A stretch of DNA of 64,000 nt from an uncultured Corynebacterium sp. (GCF_946221935.1 NZ_CAMIGN010000013.1:1-64000); one strand, 5' to 3'. Counted from the stretch's first letter, positions 27,123 through 37,190 are shown. The notes: generated from the letters alone by a model not told the origin. Translations and numbers: made by a program.

Positions 27123-28517
27123 GTGCATGATCAGCAAAACCTATCCTCCGCCCACTGGACTCGATCCCGAATCATCGGCGCGTGGGCGTTGGTGCAGGCG
27201 ATTCTGATCAGCGTTTTGGTCTTCTGGCCTTTCGCCAAGGGCGATCCGCTGTATTACTTCCGTAATTCAGTACATGAGCCCACGAAACCACTCCACGGAG
27301 CGGTGCCACTCACTGAGTATCCGGATGCGGGATTATGGCCGGTACGCGCCATCGTGTGGCTGTGCGGCGACCACACCCACACCTTCCTCGTCGTTTTCTC
27401 GGGCTTCTTGATCCTGCTCAGCACCGCATTCTTCTTCTATCTGCTGAATCAAAGCCACCGGGCGGCGTTATTCTGGACGGCTTTTTGCGCGGCCACGGGC
27501 CCCATTGCGTATTCCCGTCTAGATCTCATCCCTGGCCTCTTGGTGGCCATCGCTGCTGCTGCATTGTTCAATCACCCCAAGGTAGCCTCCGCACTATTGG
27601 GATTTGCGGCGATGTCGAAACTCTGGCCTGCTGCCCTAGCTGCCGGGCTCGTGGATAAGTGGAATCGCTCCACCACGTGGGTCCGGCTGGCCACGTTCGC
27701 CGGCACCATGGTGGTTGTCGGCCTGGTCACAGTACTGACGTCTGGTTGGGATCGTCTGGTCTCCCCACTCACTTACCAGGACGTCCGCGGCTTGCAGATC
27801 GAGTCGGTCCTCGCCACTCCCCTGATCCTCGCTGCTGCCTTTGCGCCCGGCCATTGGCATATCGCGAAAGCCCCGTCGAAGAGCTTTGAGATTTTCGGCC
27901 CCGGCGTGGATCAAATGCTCACACTGAGCACCATCCTTATGCTCGCCACAATGCTGTTCGGCCTGGGGTGGGCCTTGTGGCGCTTTATTTATGACGGCTG
28001 GTCCCCGCGAAGCACCAGCGCGTTCCTCCTGACGATGGTGCTACTCCTGATCGTCTCCAACAAGGTGTTCTCGCCACAGTACGTGGTGTGGTTCGGCCCC
28101 GTGCTGGCCGTGATGATCGCCAAGTTGCCGGCAGCTGCCCCTTCCGAGCAGGGCACCCCGGCGCCACTATCCCGGTCAATGGTGTTCGGCAAACACGAGG
28201 TTCTCGGCTACCTGCCGGGCCTTAGCGTGCTCGCTGCAGCACTGACGATGGTGGTTTTCCCTTTCACCTATAACCTCCTTTTCGAAGGTCCACACTGGTT
28301 CGCAGCACTTGTGCTCACGGCACGGAACATCCTTATGGTCGTCATTACTTTCTTGACGCTGCGCCTCGCCATCCGCGAAGGGTTTAAGGACCTTCCGACA
28401 ACGGAAACGGTAGGCGTCCTCAAGAACAACCCCCTAACAAACAGCCCTAAGAATGGCACCGAACGTTTCGATCGCGTGAAAGCCACATTCCGCAGAAGCC
28501 AAACGCCCACACAGTAG
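27123..28517 (+). CDS. Polytopic membrane protein, GT87/DUF2029-like (GT-C type)
   Basis: 464 aa, GTG start, about ten membrane helices. An outside loop after the first helix has DPLYYFRNS and LTEYPDAGLWP, and helix segments contain SRLDLIPGLLVA and AAMSKLWPAAL. These recall polyprenyl-phosphomannose-dependent (GT87) mannosyltransferases of the actinobacterial envelope. I cannot tell the substrate. The 3' end overlaps convergent MFS gene by 71 bp. Confidence 0.7.
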   Translation: MHDQQNLSSAHWTRSRIIGAWALVQAILISVLVFWPFAKGDPLYYFRNSVHEPTKPLHGAVPLTEYPDAGLWPVRAIVWLCGDHTHTFLVVFSGFLILLSTAFFFYLLNQSHRAALFWTAFCAATGPIAYSRLDLIPGLLVAIAAAALFNHPKVASALLGFAAMSKLWPAALAAGLVDKWNRSTTWVRLATFAGTMVVVGLVTVLTSGWDRLVSPLTYQDVRGLQIESVLATPLILAAAFAPGHWHIAKAPSKSFEIFGPGVDQMLTLSTILMLATMLFGLGWALWRFIYDGWSPRSTSAFLLTMVLLLIVSNKVFSPQYVVWFGPVLAVMIAKLPAAAPSEQGTPAPLSRSMVFGKHEVLGYLPGLSVLAAALTMVVFPFTYNLLFEGPHWFAALVLTARNILMVVITFLTLRLAIREGFKDLPTTETVGVLKNNPLTNSPKNGTERFDRVKATFRRSQTPTQ

Positions 28518-29715
28518 CCACGGCAATCCAGGCCACACCGAAGTCGCCCCACGTGTAATGCCCATCCGGAGCCCGCAGGTTGAGCAGCACGCCAACTGCC
28601 TGGGCGCCGATCATGCCCGCGATCCAGCCACCCATATTCGCCAAGCCGGTGCCGGTGGCGACGAAGCGGCGGTCCACTTTCTCGCGCACAGAGTCAAAAC
28701 CCAGGTTCGCGACGGGGCCGGTGAAACCCATGATGATGTTCATCAGGCACGCAGCCCACAACACACCGGTGGGAGCAGCGGTAAAGAACCACAACCAGCC
28801 CAACCATCCGGTAACAGAAAAGAGCATCACGACCTGCATGCGGTGGTTGTAGAAGCGTGCAGAAAGCAGACCCACAATCGGCCCCACCATCACCGAGGCC
28901 AAGGTGCCAAGGGATAGTGCCAATCCGGCCTTATCCGCGGTCAGCCCCAGGCCAAGAGTCATGATCGGCAGCCCCCACAGCAGGGTGAACACCACCAGCG
29001 CACCCAGACCCGTCCAGTGAACAAAGAAGCCGTGCCAGCACACGCGGTTGGTCAGCACATTAGCCAGGATCGTTCTAACGGACATCCGCTGCGTGGTGGC
29101 AGAGGGCTGCGTCGGGGCAGGCTTCGCAGTCTCCGGCGCATCTTTCACCAAAACCCCCGCTGCCAAGGCCACCAGCGCCCCCACTGCTCCAAGGCTGACG
29201 AACCCTACCTGCCAGCTTGTTGCGTGCAGCAAGCTCAAAAACGGTACCGCCGAGAGAAATTGGCCGAACTGCCCCACCGCGCCCGTCAGCTGACCCAACA
29301 GCGGAGCGTGACGTAGTGGAATCCACGCGGGGATCAAGCGCATGACGGATAGGAATGCCGTCGCATCGCCTGCACCGATGAGCATGCGGGCGCCGATCGC
29401 CACCGGGTAGCTGGAGGTGAAAGCCAGAGTCACCTGCCCTAACGCCATCACAAAAGCACCGGCAACCATTAGCTTGCGCGGGCCAAAGCGATCCACCAGC
29501 AGCCCCACCGGGATCTGTGCAAACGCGTACACGGCCAGCTGCAGTGTGGTGAACACAGCCAGCTGCGCGGCATTGATGTGGAAACGGTCGATTGCGTCCA
29601 CACTGGCCACGCCAAAGGAAGTGCGTCCCGTGACCGCCAGGGTGTAGCACAGCACCCCAGCTCCCCATACCAGCAGCGCGCGGCTGCTGAGTTTCTCTTT
29701 GTCTGTCGCCGTCAC
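28447..29715 (-). CDS. Major facilitator superfamily transporter
   Basis: 422 aa, twelve probable membrane helices. The motif after helix 2 is GLLVDRFGPRKLMVAG, the MFS signature, and ARMLIGAGDATAF occurs in helix 4. No substrate can be named; the closest look is of the nitrate/sugar-phosphate-like or generic efflux groups. It overlaps the end of the previous gene and is divergent from the sortase gene, 44 bp away. Confidence 0.85.
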   Translation of the reverse strand: MTATDKEKLSSRALLVWGAGVLCYTLAVTGRTSFGVASVDAIDRFHINAAQLAVFTTLQLAVYAFAQIPVGLLVDRFGPRKLMVAGAFVMALGQVTLAFTSSYPVAIGARMLIGAGDATAFLSVMRLIPAWIPLRHAPLLGQLTGAVGQFGQFLSAVPFLSLLHATSWQVGFVSLGAVGALVALAAGVLVKDAPETAKPAPTQPSATTQRMSVRTILANVLTNRVCWHGFFVHWTGLGALVVFTLLWGLPIMTLGLGLTADKAGLALSLGTLASVMVGPIVGLLSARFYNHRMQVVMLFSVTGWLGWLWFFTAAPTGVLWAACLMNIIMGFTGPVANLGFDSVREKVDRRFVATGTGLANMGGWIAGMIGAQAVGVLLNLRAPDGHYTWGDFGVAWIAVATVWAFGFCGMWLSRDRNVRCHS

Positions 29716-29759
29716 GCGTCCTACGCTACCCGGTCGATATATGGATAAACTTATTCACT

Positions 29760-30584
29760 ATGAGCTTTACCCGCCCTTTTACTAATCGCCGCCGAACCGT
29801 AGCCGCCGTTGTGGCTCTACTCGTCGTCATCGCACTGATTGTTTGGGCTGTTTTAGCTCTTTCGGGTGATGACGCCCCCTCGGCCTCCAACCGTGCCAGC
29901 TCCAGCGAGGAGACTGGCAGCTCTGCATCTTCGAGCGCGGAGAAGCCCAACGACAAGAAGAAAGACAAGGACGGCAAGGAGGACAAGGAGGGCAAGGACC
30001 ATAAGGACGGGGACAAAGACAAGAAGAAGGATCGCGCACTTGTCCCGGGGCCACTCGGACAGAATGGTTCCTTCACCATGGACGGTCCCGCACCGGTGAA
30101 TGGGGCGACATATGCCTCGATGCCCTATGCCCTTCCGCTCAACCCAGCTGGCCCGCAGAACACGATGGTGCGCTGGGTAGATGGCTGGGGAGTCTCCCCG
30201 AACAATGCGGAAAAGGGCACAATGTATGTGCTGGGGCACGCCTGGGGTGCTGCTCCGTTGGTTTTTAACCCGCTGAGCGAAGCTGTGACCGCGGATGTGA
30301 ACCTCAATGCTCCGCCGAAGAATGTCACCGGAACCGACGGTAAACCGGTGAAACGCTACTCCTCCGATGTGCTTAATGGCGCCCGCATCACCATGCGCGA
30401 TGGCGCGAACCACGGGCACACGTGGAAAGTCACCCGTAGCTGGCTGGTGGATAAGAACGAGGCGATCGTGGATCCGGACATCATGGACGACAAGCGACCA
30501 GGCCGCATTGTTTTGATCGCCTGCTCCGTTTCTGGTTCCAGCGACCTGGGCTACAACGTCATCGTCGAGGGGCAGCTGGACTAG
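29760..30584 (+). CDS. Sortase-like protein (class E/F type), active-site Arg not seen
   Basis: 274 aa. A membrane helix (about 15-36) is followed by a Lys/Asp/Glu-rich spacer (about 60-95), then a sortase domain. The His is in YVLGHAWG and the Cys in IVLIACSVSG, matching the sortase TLxTC position. The expected Arg downstream of the Cys is not evident (the strand reads DLGYNVIVEGQ). No LPxTG substrate or pilin gene is nearby, so it would be a stand-alone housekeeping-type enzyme, if active. It ends with stop codons interlocked with glnE (CTAG). Confidence 0.75.
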   Translation: MSFTRPFTNRRRTVAAVVALLVVIALIVWAVLALSGDDAPSASNRASSSEETGSSASSSAEKPNDKKKDKDGKEDKEGKDHKDGDKDKKKDRALVPGPLGQNGSFTMDGPAPVNGATYASMPYALPLNPAGPQNTMVRWVDGWGVSPNNAEKGTMYVLGHAWGAAPLVFNPLSEAVTADVNLNAPPKNVTGTDGKPVKRYSSDVLNGARITMRDGANHGHTWKVTRSWLVDKNEAIVDPDIMDDKRPGRIVLIACSVSGSSDLGYNVIVEGQLD

Positions 30585-33500
30585 CCACCGTAGTCAATGC
30601 CGACATCCTCACCCCAGAAGATCCGGTCGACCACGCGGTGTGCTTTGCGGGTCTTCTTAAGGTAGTCGTCAAGGAACTCCTGTGCCTGCTCTGGCTGCCA
30701 ATGGGCCGCCGCCGCAACGTGACGAAGTTGGTCTCCGTGGCTAGGCAACTGATCCTTGCGCTTACCCTTGACCAGCACAATTGCGTTGCGGGCGATGGTG
30801 GCGGTGATCCAGGAATCACGCAAGATTTCCGCATCGGCCTCGGCGATAAACTCACCGCTGGCCAGCTCGCGCAGCGTTTCTAGGGTGGAGGTGTTGCGCA
30901 GGTTCTGAGCATCATCGCCGTGCTGCATGGTAAGCAGCTGGACAGTCCACTCCACGTCGGTCAGCGCACCGCGGCCTAGCTTGGTGTGAGTTTTGCGGTC
31001 TGCACCCCGCGGCAAGCGTTCTGAATCCACGCGCGCCTTCATACGGCGAACCTCTTGCACGACCTTGTCATCCACACCTCCCGGCGGATAGCGGAAGTCG
31101 TCGATCATGCGCAGGAACTCAATGCCCAGGTCTTTATCGCCGGCGATCCAGGTGGCACGCAACAGGGCTTGCATCTCCCACGTCTCGCCCCACTGCTCGT
31201 AGTAGCGGCGGTAGGAATCCAGCGTGCGCACGACCGGCCCGTTGCGTCCCTCGGGGCGCAGGTCAATGTCCACGTCCAATGGCGGATCCTGGCTGGGTCT
31301 GCCCAGGCGAGTTCGCACCGTGTCGCAAATATGAGTGGCCCACTTCAGCGCCTCTGATTCGTCGGCGCCTTCTACAGGCTGGGCGACGAACATCACGTCG
31401 GCGTCGGAACCATAGCCCAGCTCCGCGCCACCCAACCGTCCCATGCCAATAACGGTGATGCGGGCAGGCGCATTGGCTACGTTCTCGTCCTCCCAATAGC
31501 GAATCTCAGCGCGCAAAGCCGCTTCGAGTACCGCGTCCCACACCCAAGACAGGGAGACGCACACCTGCTCGACATCCATGAAGCCCAATAGGTCGGCCGC
31601 TGCAATGCGGGCGAGCTCTGCTCGGCGGAGCGAACGCGCGACGGAGATGGCCTTGTCCGGGTGGCGATGTCGGCCTGCGGCGGCCACCAGGGAGTGGGTA
31701 ACCACCTGATGAGCCTGCTCCAGGAACTTCGGCCCGGTAGCGCCGTCGGAAAGCAGTTTCACCGAATCGACAGAGTTCAGGAACAGCTCCGAGGCATAGG
31801 GAGACGTGCCCAGGATGTGCATGAGGCGTTTGCCCACGATGTTTTCGTCGCGCAGCAGGCGCAAGAACCAGCTGTACTCATGCGCAGCCTCCGACATTTT
31901 GCGATAGTTCAGCAGGCCGGCATCCGGATCAACGGTTTTGCCGAGCCATTCCAGCAACGTGGGCAGGATGATGGCCTGAAGTTTAGCCTTGCGGCTCTTC
32001 CCCGCTGCTAGCGCACTCAAGTGCTCAAATGCACGATCCGGGTACGCGTATCCCAAGGCGGCAAGCTGGCGCTTGGCGGCCTCCGGAGACAGGCGAATCG
32101 TCTCTGCCTCCATCGCCGCCACCGAGGTAAGCAATGGGCGGTAGAACAGTTTCGAATGCAGGTGGCTGACCTGCAGGTTAACGCGCTTGACGTCCGCGGA
32201 TAGCTGCTCGTCCATCGACCTGGTGCCCTCCGGTCGACAGCCGGCTGTGCGACCCAGCCATACACGTGCGCGGATGTCCTCCTTGGGCGGCAGGGTGTGG
32301 GTGCGCTTAAGACGCTGCAATTGCAGGCGGTGCTCAAGCAGGCGCATAAACGCATAGTCTTCCTGCAGGCTCTGGCAATCTGCCCGGCCGATATAGCCAC
32401 CCGCGGCCAAAGCATTCAACGCGGATACGGTGGAGCGGGTACGCAAAGATTCGTCGGTGCGCCCGTGCACCATCTGCAGCAGCTGGACGGCGAACTCAAT
32501 GTCACGCAAGCCGCCCGGCCCCAACTTCAACTCGCGGGCGCGGATATCATCCGGAATATTCTCAATGACGCGGCGGCGCATAGCCTGCACATCCGTCACG
32601 AAGTCCTCACGCTCGGTAGCAGACCACACCTTGCTGGCCAGCGCATCGACGTACTCCTGCCCCAATGCCAGATCGCCCGTCATCGGGCGGGCCTTGAGCT
32701 GCGCCTGGAACTCCCAAGTCTCGGCCCAACGGTTGTAGTAGTTCACATGCGATTCCAGGGTGCGCACCAGCGCACCGCTCTTGCCCTCCGGGCGCAGTGC
32801 CGCATCCACCTCAAAGAACACGCGAGTGCCGATGTTGATGAACTCCCCTGCCCAGCGCGTGGCCTTCGGGTCTGCGGGCTCGGCAACAAAGATGACGTCC
32901 ACGTCCGAGATGTAGTTCAACTCCTGCGCACCGCATTTGCCCATGGCTAGTACGGCAAGCCGGGCGGGTTCCTCGTCGGCGTCATAAACCTGCGCACAAG
33001 CCACTGCCAGCGCGGCGGTCAGGGCAGCATCCGCAGCATCCGACAGACGTCGAGAGACCAGCTCGAAGCTGACTGGTTTGCATGGCTTCTGTCCGCGCTG
33101 AACAAAAGTGCCCGCCACATCCACAGCGGCGATGCGGGCCAGGATTGTGCGATAGGCAAGGCGCATGGCGTCGTCGGCCTGCGAACCGGTAACGGCAGCG
33201 CGGAACACCCGTTCACCCGCGCCCTCGACGCGCGTCGCCTCGACGCTGTCCAGCATCAGCTGCATCATCTCTTGAGAGGTGGGCATGCCCGATTCCAGCT
33301 GCTTCCACTCCTGCGGATGGGCGACAATGTGATCGCCCAACATCGATGATGCACCGAAAAGCCCCAGTAGCCGCACGGCGAAGGTGCGGGACTCGGCAAT
33401 TCGATCCAGCAGCTCAGATGCCTCATCCCCCAGTGCGTTCACCAGGCGGATCAGGTTATTCAGCGCCAGATCCGGGTCCCCCGTCGCCGCGAGAATCCAC

Positions 33501-33625
33501 ATCTGTTCGGCGTGTTTGGCGTCCACCCATCCCAGCTGTTGAAGGTCCTCCTGAGCCTTCGGGTGGGTAAGGCCCAAGTTGCGGGCGGTGGGCACGGAGG
33601 AACGCGAACTGCGGGGACGGGTCAT
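30581..33625 (-). CDS. glnE: Glutamine synthetase adenylyltransferase / deadenylase
   Basis: 1014 aa, normal size. It adenylylates and deadenylylates GlnA in answer to nitrogen status. The two nucleotidyltransferase halves are visible: NYISDVDVIFV (first) and ELGYGSDADVMFVAQ (second), each with the GSD/D-x-D-type motif. LRPEGKSG-like and LRPEGRNG segments follow in each half. Its target Tyr is present in GlnA (12193). glnA2 is 60 bp upstream in the same direction, an order typical of corynebacteria. Confidence 0.95.
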   Translation of the reverse strand: MTRPRSSRSSVPTARNLGLTHPKAQEDLQQLGWVDAKHAEQMWILAATGDPDLALNNLIRLVNALGDEASELLDRIAESRTFAVRLLGLFGASSMLGDHIVAHPQEWKQLESGMPTSQEMMQLMLDSVEATRVEGAGERVFRAAVTGSQADDAMRLAYRTILARIAAVDVAGTFVQRGQKPCKPVSFELVSRRLSDAADAALTAALAVACAQVYDADEEPARLAVLAMGKCGAQELNYISDVDVIFVAEPADPKATRWAGEFINIGTRVFFEVDAALRPEGKSGALVRTLESHVNYYNRWAETWEFQAQLKARPMTGDLALGQEYVDALASKVWSATEREDFVTDVQAMRRRVIENIPDDIRARELKLGPGGLRDIEFAVQLLQMVHGRTDESLRTRSTVSALNALAAGGYIGRADCQSLQEDYAFMRLLEHRLQLQRLKRTHTLPPKEDIRARVWLGRTAGCRPEGTRSMDEQLSADVKRVNLQVSHLHSKLFYRPLLTSVAAMEAETIRLSPEAAKRQLAALGYAYPDRAFEHLSALAAGKSRKAKLQAIILPTLLEWLGKTVDPDAGLLNYRKMSEAAHEYSWFLRLLRDENIVGKRLMHILGTSPYASELFLNSVDSVKLLSDGATGPKFLEQAHQVVTHSLVAAAGRHRHPDKAISVARSLRRAELARIAAADLLGFMDVEQVCVSLSWVWDAVLEAALRAEIRYWEDENVANAPARITVIGMGRLGGAELGYGSDADVMFVAQPVEGADESEALKWATHICDTVRTRLGRPSQDPPLDVDIDLRPEGRNGPVVRTLDSYRRYYEQWGETWEMQALLRATWIAGDKDLGIEFLRMIDDFRYPPGGVDDKVVQEVRRMKARVDSERLPRGADRKTHTKLGRGALTDVEWTVQLLTMQHGDDAQNLRNTSTLETLRELASGEFIAEADAEILRDSWITATIARNAIVLVKGKRKDQLPSHGDQLRHVAAAAHWQPEQAQEFLDDYLKKTRKAHRVVDRIFWGEDVGIDYGG

Positions 33626-33685
33626 GAGGTACGGGTGCTCCTGGGATCTAAGTGAAGGTGGGGCGTGAGGGCGTCACGAAAAAAC

Positions 33686-35023
33686 CTAGAACGGCAGATT
33701 ATTTCGCAGCTCCCACGGCGTGATCTGTGCTTGGTACTCGTACCACTCACGCCACTTGTTGCGTAGGAAGAACTCAAAGACGTGCTCGCCGAGGGCATCG
33801 GCGACCAGCTCGGAGCGCTCCATCTCTCGCAATGCGCTGTTCAGGTCGGAGGGCAGATCCTTGTAACCGGCGGCAATCCGCTCGCGGCGGGTCATGAGGG
33901 AAACGTCCTCCTCCGCCGGGGCCGGCAGCTCGTAGTCCTCCTTGATGCCCTTCAGGCCCGCCGCCAACAACACTGAATAAGCCAAGTACGGGTTGCAGGC
34001 GCTATCCGGCGAGCGCACCTCCACGCGACGGGAAGCCGCCTTGTGCTGCGTGTACATCGGCAGACGCACCATCGCGGAACGGTTCGACGCACCCCACGCC
34101 GCCGCGCGCGGAGCCTCATCACCGGACGTAATGCGCTTGTAGGAGTTCACCCACTGGTTGGTGACCGCAGAAATCTCCGGAGCGTGCTCCAAGATGCCCG
34201 CGATGAAGGACTTCGCAGTTCTGGAAAGGCGCAACTCGTCATCCGGGTCGTGGAACGCATTGTTATCGCCCTCGAACAAGGACATGTGGGTGTGCATGGC
34301 CGAACCGGCGTGCTCCTGGAACGGCTTCGGCATGAACGTCGCGGCCACTCCATTGCGGCGGGCGACCTGCTTGATCAGGTAGCGGAACGTCATTACGTTA
34401 TCGGCCATTGTCAGCGCATCGGCGTAGCGCAGGTCGATCTCCTGCTGCCCCGGTGCGTTCTCGTGATGGGAAAACTCCACAGAGATTCCCATGTGCTCCA
34501 ATGCGCTGATCGCATGGGCGCGGAAAGCCGGAGCATCGTCGGTGACGGCCTGGTCGAAATAGCCACCACTATCCGTCGGCACTGGCGGGTAGCCCTTCGT
34601 CTCCAGCTCCTTGACCAGGAAGAACTCAATCTCCGGGTGGACATAGCAGCTAAATCCCTGGTCCGCGGCAGCCTTGATTTGTCGGCGCAGCACCTGGCGC
34701 GGGTCTGCCCACGACGGCGTGCCATCCGGCATCGCAATATCGCAGAACATGCGTGCCGATAGCTCCCCGGTGTCGGATTTAAACGGCAGAATCTGGAACG
34801 TCGACGGGTCCGGCTGCGCAATAGTGTCAGACTCCGCAATACGGGAAAAGCCCTCGATCGCCGAACCGTCGAAGCCAATGCCCTCCTCAAAAGCTCCCTC
34901 TAGCTCTGCTGGCACCACTGCCACGGATTTCAGATACCCCTGGATATCTGTAAACCAAAGGCGAACAAAGCGGATGTCGCGTTCTTCCAGCGTGCGCAGA
35001 ACATATTCCTGTTGGCGATTCAT
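33686..35023 (-). CDS. glnA2: Glutamine synthetase type I homologue GlnA2
   Basis: 445 aa from MNRQQEYVLRTLEERDIR (ATG 35023; another ATG nine bases upstream). The open frame extends to 35998 but that part is antisense to panB. The catalytic segments GFDGSAIEGF, ASNRSAMVRLP and PEIEFFLVKE are present. It lacks the Tyr-containing adenylylation loop of GlnA, so it should not be controlled by GlnE. In C. glutamicum glnA2 is not the main synthetase; a minor or related role is likely here. Confidence 0.93.
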   Translation of the reverse strand: MNRQQEYVLRTLEERDIRFVRLWFTDIQGYLKSVAVVPAELEGAFEEGIGFDGSAIEGFSRIAESDTIAQPDPSTFQILPFKSDTGELSARMFCDIAMPDGTPSWADPRQVLRRQIKAAADQGFSCYVHPEIEFFLVKELETKGYPPVPTDSGGYFDQAVTDDAPAFRAHAISALEHMGISVEFSHHENAPGQQEIDLRYADALTMADNVMTFRYLIKQVARRNGVAATFMPKPFQEHAGSAMHTHMSLFEGDNNAFHDPDDELRLSRTAKSFIAGILEHAPEISAVTNQWVNSYKRITSGDEAPRAAAWGASNRSAMVRLPMYTQHKAASRRVEVRSPDSACNPYLAYSVLLAAGLKGIKEDYELPAPAEEDVSLMTRRERIAAGYKDLPSDLNSALREMERSELVADALGEHVFEFFLRNKWREWYEYQAQITPWELRNNLPF

Positions 35024-35155
35024 AGCCCCCATTGTAGAAGTTTCGCCCTGCCTGCTGTGCCACTCTGGCAATCGCTTCACCCAGGCACATTGGCAGGCCC
35101 CGTGCTGAGGCCGCTTCGTTGGGGAGGCCGAGGTGGCGTCACTATAGTGAACAGC

Positions 35156-36007
35156 ATGACTGCAACATCTGGAACATCGGGCTCGACCCCCAACGGCTAC
35201 CTGGTGCCCACCAAGAAGGTGCGCATCGCGGATCTGAAGGCGCGCAAGGGCTCCGGCGAGCCGTTCGCGATGCTGACGGCCTACGACTATTCCACCGCCG
35301 TGGCCTTTGCGGAGGCAGGCGTGGAGATCATGCTGGTCGGCGATTCTGCCGCGAATGTCGTCTTTGGCTACGACGCCACCCAGCGGATCAGTATGGATGA
35401 GATGGTGTACTTGGTCGCTGCCGTTGTGCGCGGCGCTGGTAATGCGGCTGTGGTCGCTGACCTGCCCTTCGGTACGTATGAGGCTTCGGACGAGCAGGCC
35501 GTGAAGGCTGCTTCCGAGATGCTGCATCGCACGGGCGCGCACGCCGTGAAGATCGAGGGTGGGGTGCGGATGGCGGATCGTATTCGCGCCATTACCGACG
35601 CCGGTATCTCCGTGTGTGCACACATCGGATTTACTCCGCAGTCGGTGAACCAGCTGGGCGGCTTCAAGGTGCAGGGCCGCGGTGCTGGCGCCGAGCAGTT
35701 GCTGGCTGATGCGCGTGCCGTGCAGGAAGCCGGTGCCGACATGGTTGTTCTGGAGATGGTGCCCGCGGACGTGGCTGCTTCGGTGACTAAGGAGCTGACC
35801 ATACCGACGATTGGCATTGGCGCAGGTCCGGACTGCGATGGGCAGGTTCTGGTGTGGCACGACATGGCTGCATTCCCGGCTGGAGGTCACCGTCCGCGCT
35901 TCGCTAAGCAGTGGGCTTCGGTGGGGGCGGATCTGACCGCCGCTGCGGCGGCCTACAAGCGCGAGGTCGCTGAGGGGACGTTCCCGGCGGAGGAGCACTG
36001 CTTCTAG
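35156..36007 (+). CDS. panB: Ketopantoate hydroxymethyltransferase
   Basis: 283 aa, from ATG 35156 (a GTG nine bases upstream is possible). It makes ketopantoate, the first step of pantothenate synthesis. MLTAYDYSTAVAFAEAG (catalytic Asp/Tyr region), VGDSAANVVFGYD (Mg-binding) and KIEGG are the family motifs, with the GIGAGPDCDGQVLVWHD signature near the end. panC is not next to it. It is divergent from glnA2. Confidence 0.95.
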   Translation: MTATSGTSGSTPNGYLVPTKKVRIADLKARKGSGEPFAMLTAYDYSTAVAFAEAGVEIMLVGDSAANVVFGYDATQRISMDEMVYLVAAVVRGAGNAAVVADLPFGTYEASDEQAVKAASEMLHRTGAHAVKIEGGVRMADRIRAITDAGISVCAHIGFTPQSVNQLGGFKVQGRGAGAEQLLADARAVQEAGADMVVLEMVPADVAASVTKELTIPTIGIGAGPDCDGQVLVWHDMAAFPAGGHRPRFAKQWASVGADLTAAAAAYKREVAEGTFPAEEHCF

Positions 36008-36068
36008 CTGTCATTTTGCCGACAGCCCTCGCCCTCACAGCCCCTTTCCCACACCCCATCAAAGACTA

Positions 36069-36193
36069 AATGTCGCTGAATCGGGATTCTGCTGCACCCC
36101 GGCAGGTCACACCCCCGAGCCCCAACTCTCTGACCTGCAGTTTCTCACACTTGCAAACCATAACCAATAACACATTCCCGATCTAGCGACATT
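36069..36193. repeat. Interspersed element with inverted ends, copy 2 (A end right)
   Basis: 125 bp between panB and a hypothetical gene. The left end AATGTCGCTGAATCGGGATT is the B type; the right end, read on the minus strand, is AATGTCGCTAGATCGGGAAT (A type). The motif CTGACCTGCAG lies 53 bp from the A end, so the copy is inverted relative to copies 1 and 3 but has the same layout. No ORF. Confidence 0.75.
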
Positions 36194-36217
36194 CCGCACT
36201 TCGTGGCACCCAGCGTC

Positions 36218-36250
36218 CGCCAAAATCAATACCAAAATCCCATTTTGGCG
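36218..36250 (-). terminator. Inverted repeat downstream of the 36270 gene
   Basis: CGCCAAAAT (36218-36226) pairs with ATTTTGGCG (36242-36250). It lies 20 bp past the 3' end of the minus-strand gene. No T-run follows on that strand, so it is a possible terminator only. Confidence 0.4.
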
Positions 36251-36269
36251 AAACCAAACTTTATTGAAA

Positions 36270-37088
36270 CTAGCTCTTGGTGGCGGCTCTCTCCATGACG
36301 TAGACGTGGAACCGGACCGCCAAACCTTCGTCCGCGGAGTTTTCCAGACTCACCCCCTCGGCTCTTTGGACAAAGCCTGGATCCTCACCGAACTTGAAAA
36401 CCGGAGTTAGCTGATACGTCGTCCCGTCCTTTTCCGCAGCAACTGGTGAGACTTTATATCCACCACACAGTATGGACATCCCGTTTCTGTCCATTTGTTG
36501 TGGTGCACTATGGTCAGCTTCACTACGGTCAGCTTCTTGACCTGTACCTTTAGCAGTAGTTCTATCAGCTGACTTACCTTCGCAGCCGAGCAAATTGTAT
36601 TGCTGCAGCTCACTGTTTTGTGACAGAGCGACAAGAATATCCTGGTGATATTTTTCTATGAATGTTGGCTTGCGCCGGTCCATCTTTACCCAGTCAGCAG
36701 ATAAACCGTCAGCGACTATGGGGGTGCCCCCTCCCAACAAAGGGACCCCTCCCCCTTCACCATGCCTATCCATAGAGAATATTTTCGCAGATACCGGACC
36801 AGGGAAAACGACCAGCACGGTGGATACCGCAACAACAACGGCATATGTCGAAAAAATCACTGTCAAAGGAATCGCCAGGGAACCAGTCTGCCCATCAGGG
36901 TTTCTGCTATTCCGCGCATTCCGTGCTTTCCACCCAATCCGCGATGCGTAGAAGATCAGCAAAACCCAAATCAAAAGGCTTGTACACGCACAGAAAAGAA
37001 CGAAGGCATAAAACACCAAGTCAATAACATGGACCCCTGGTGCCACGTCAGAGACGTCGAAAGTCCTGTAGAAAACGTCAAAGTCCAC
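36270..37088 (-). CDS. Hypothetical membrane protein
   Basis: 272 aa. Two membrane helices (about 21-50 and 70-96) precede an outside domain of some 170 residues. That domain has two cysteines (NLLGCEGK, SILCGGYK) that could form a disulfide, and an Ala/Asp/Ser-rich linker (about 175-195). I recognise no family. It is flanked by copy 2 of the interspersed element and by two DUF202 genes, and its base composition seems less GC-rich than theirs. Confidence 0.6.
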   Translation of the reverse strand: MDFDVFYRTFDVSDVAPGVHVIDLVFYAFVLFCACTSLLIWVLLIFYASRIGWKARNARNSRNPDGQTGSLAIPLTVIFSTYAVVVAVSTVLVVFPGPVSAKIFSMDRHGEGGGVPLLGGGTPIVADGLSADWVKMDRRKPTFIEKYHQDILVALSQNSELQQYNLLGCEGKSADRTTAKGTGQEADRSEADHSAPQQMDRNGMSILCGGYKVSPVAAEKDGTTYQLTPVFKFGEDPGFVQRAEGVSLENSADEGLAVRFHVYVMERAATKS

Positions 37089-37190
37089 AAACTCGCCTTT
37101 CTAGCTATTCCCTGCAATCCGCTCACCCGCCTCCGAACGCATGAAGCAAGGCAACTTGGTCAGGCGCCTAACTTGGTGGAGCGGTTGGGG

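Noticed and set aside
35024..35998. N-terminal extension of the glnA2 frame (325 residues)
   Set aside because: Antisense to panB; the GlnA2 family starts at MNRQQEYVL.
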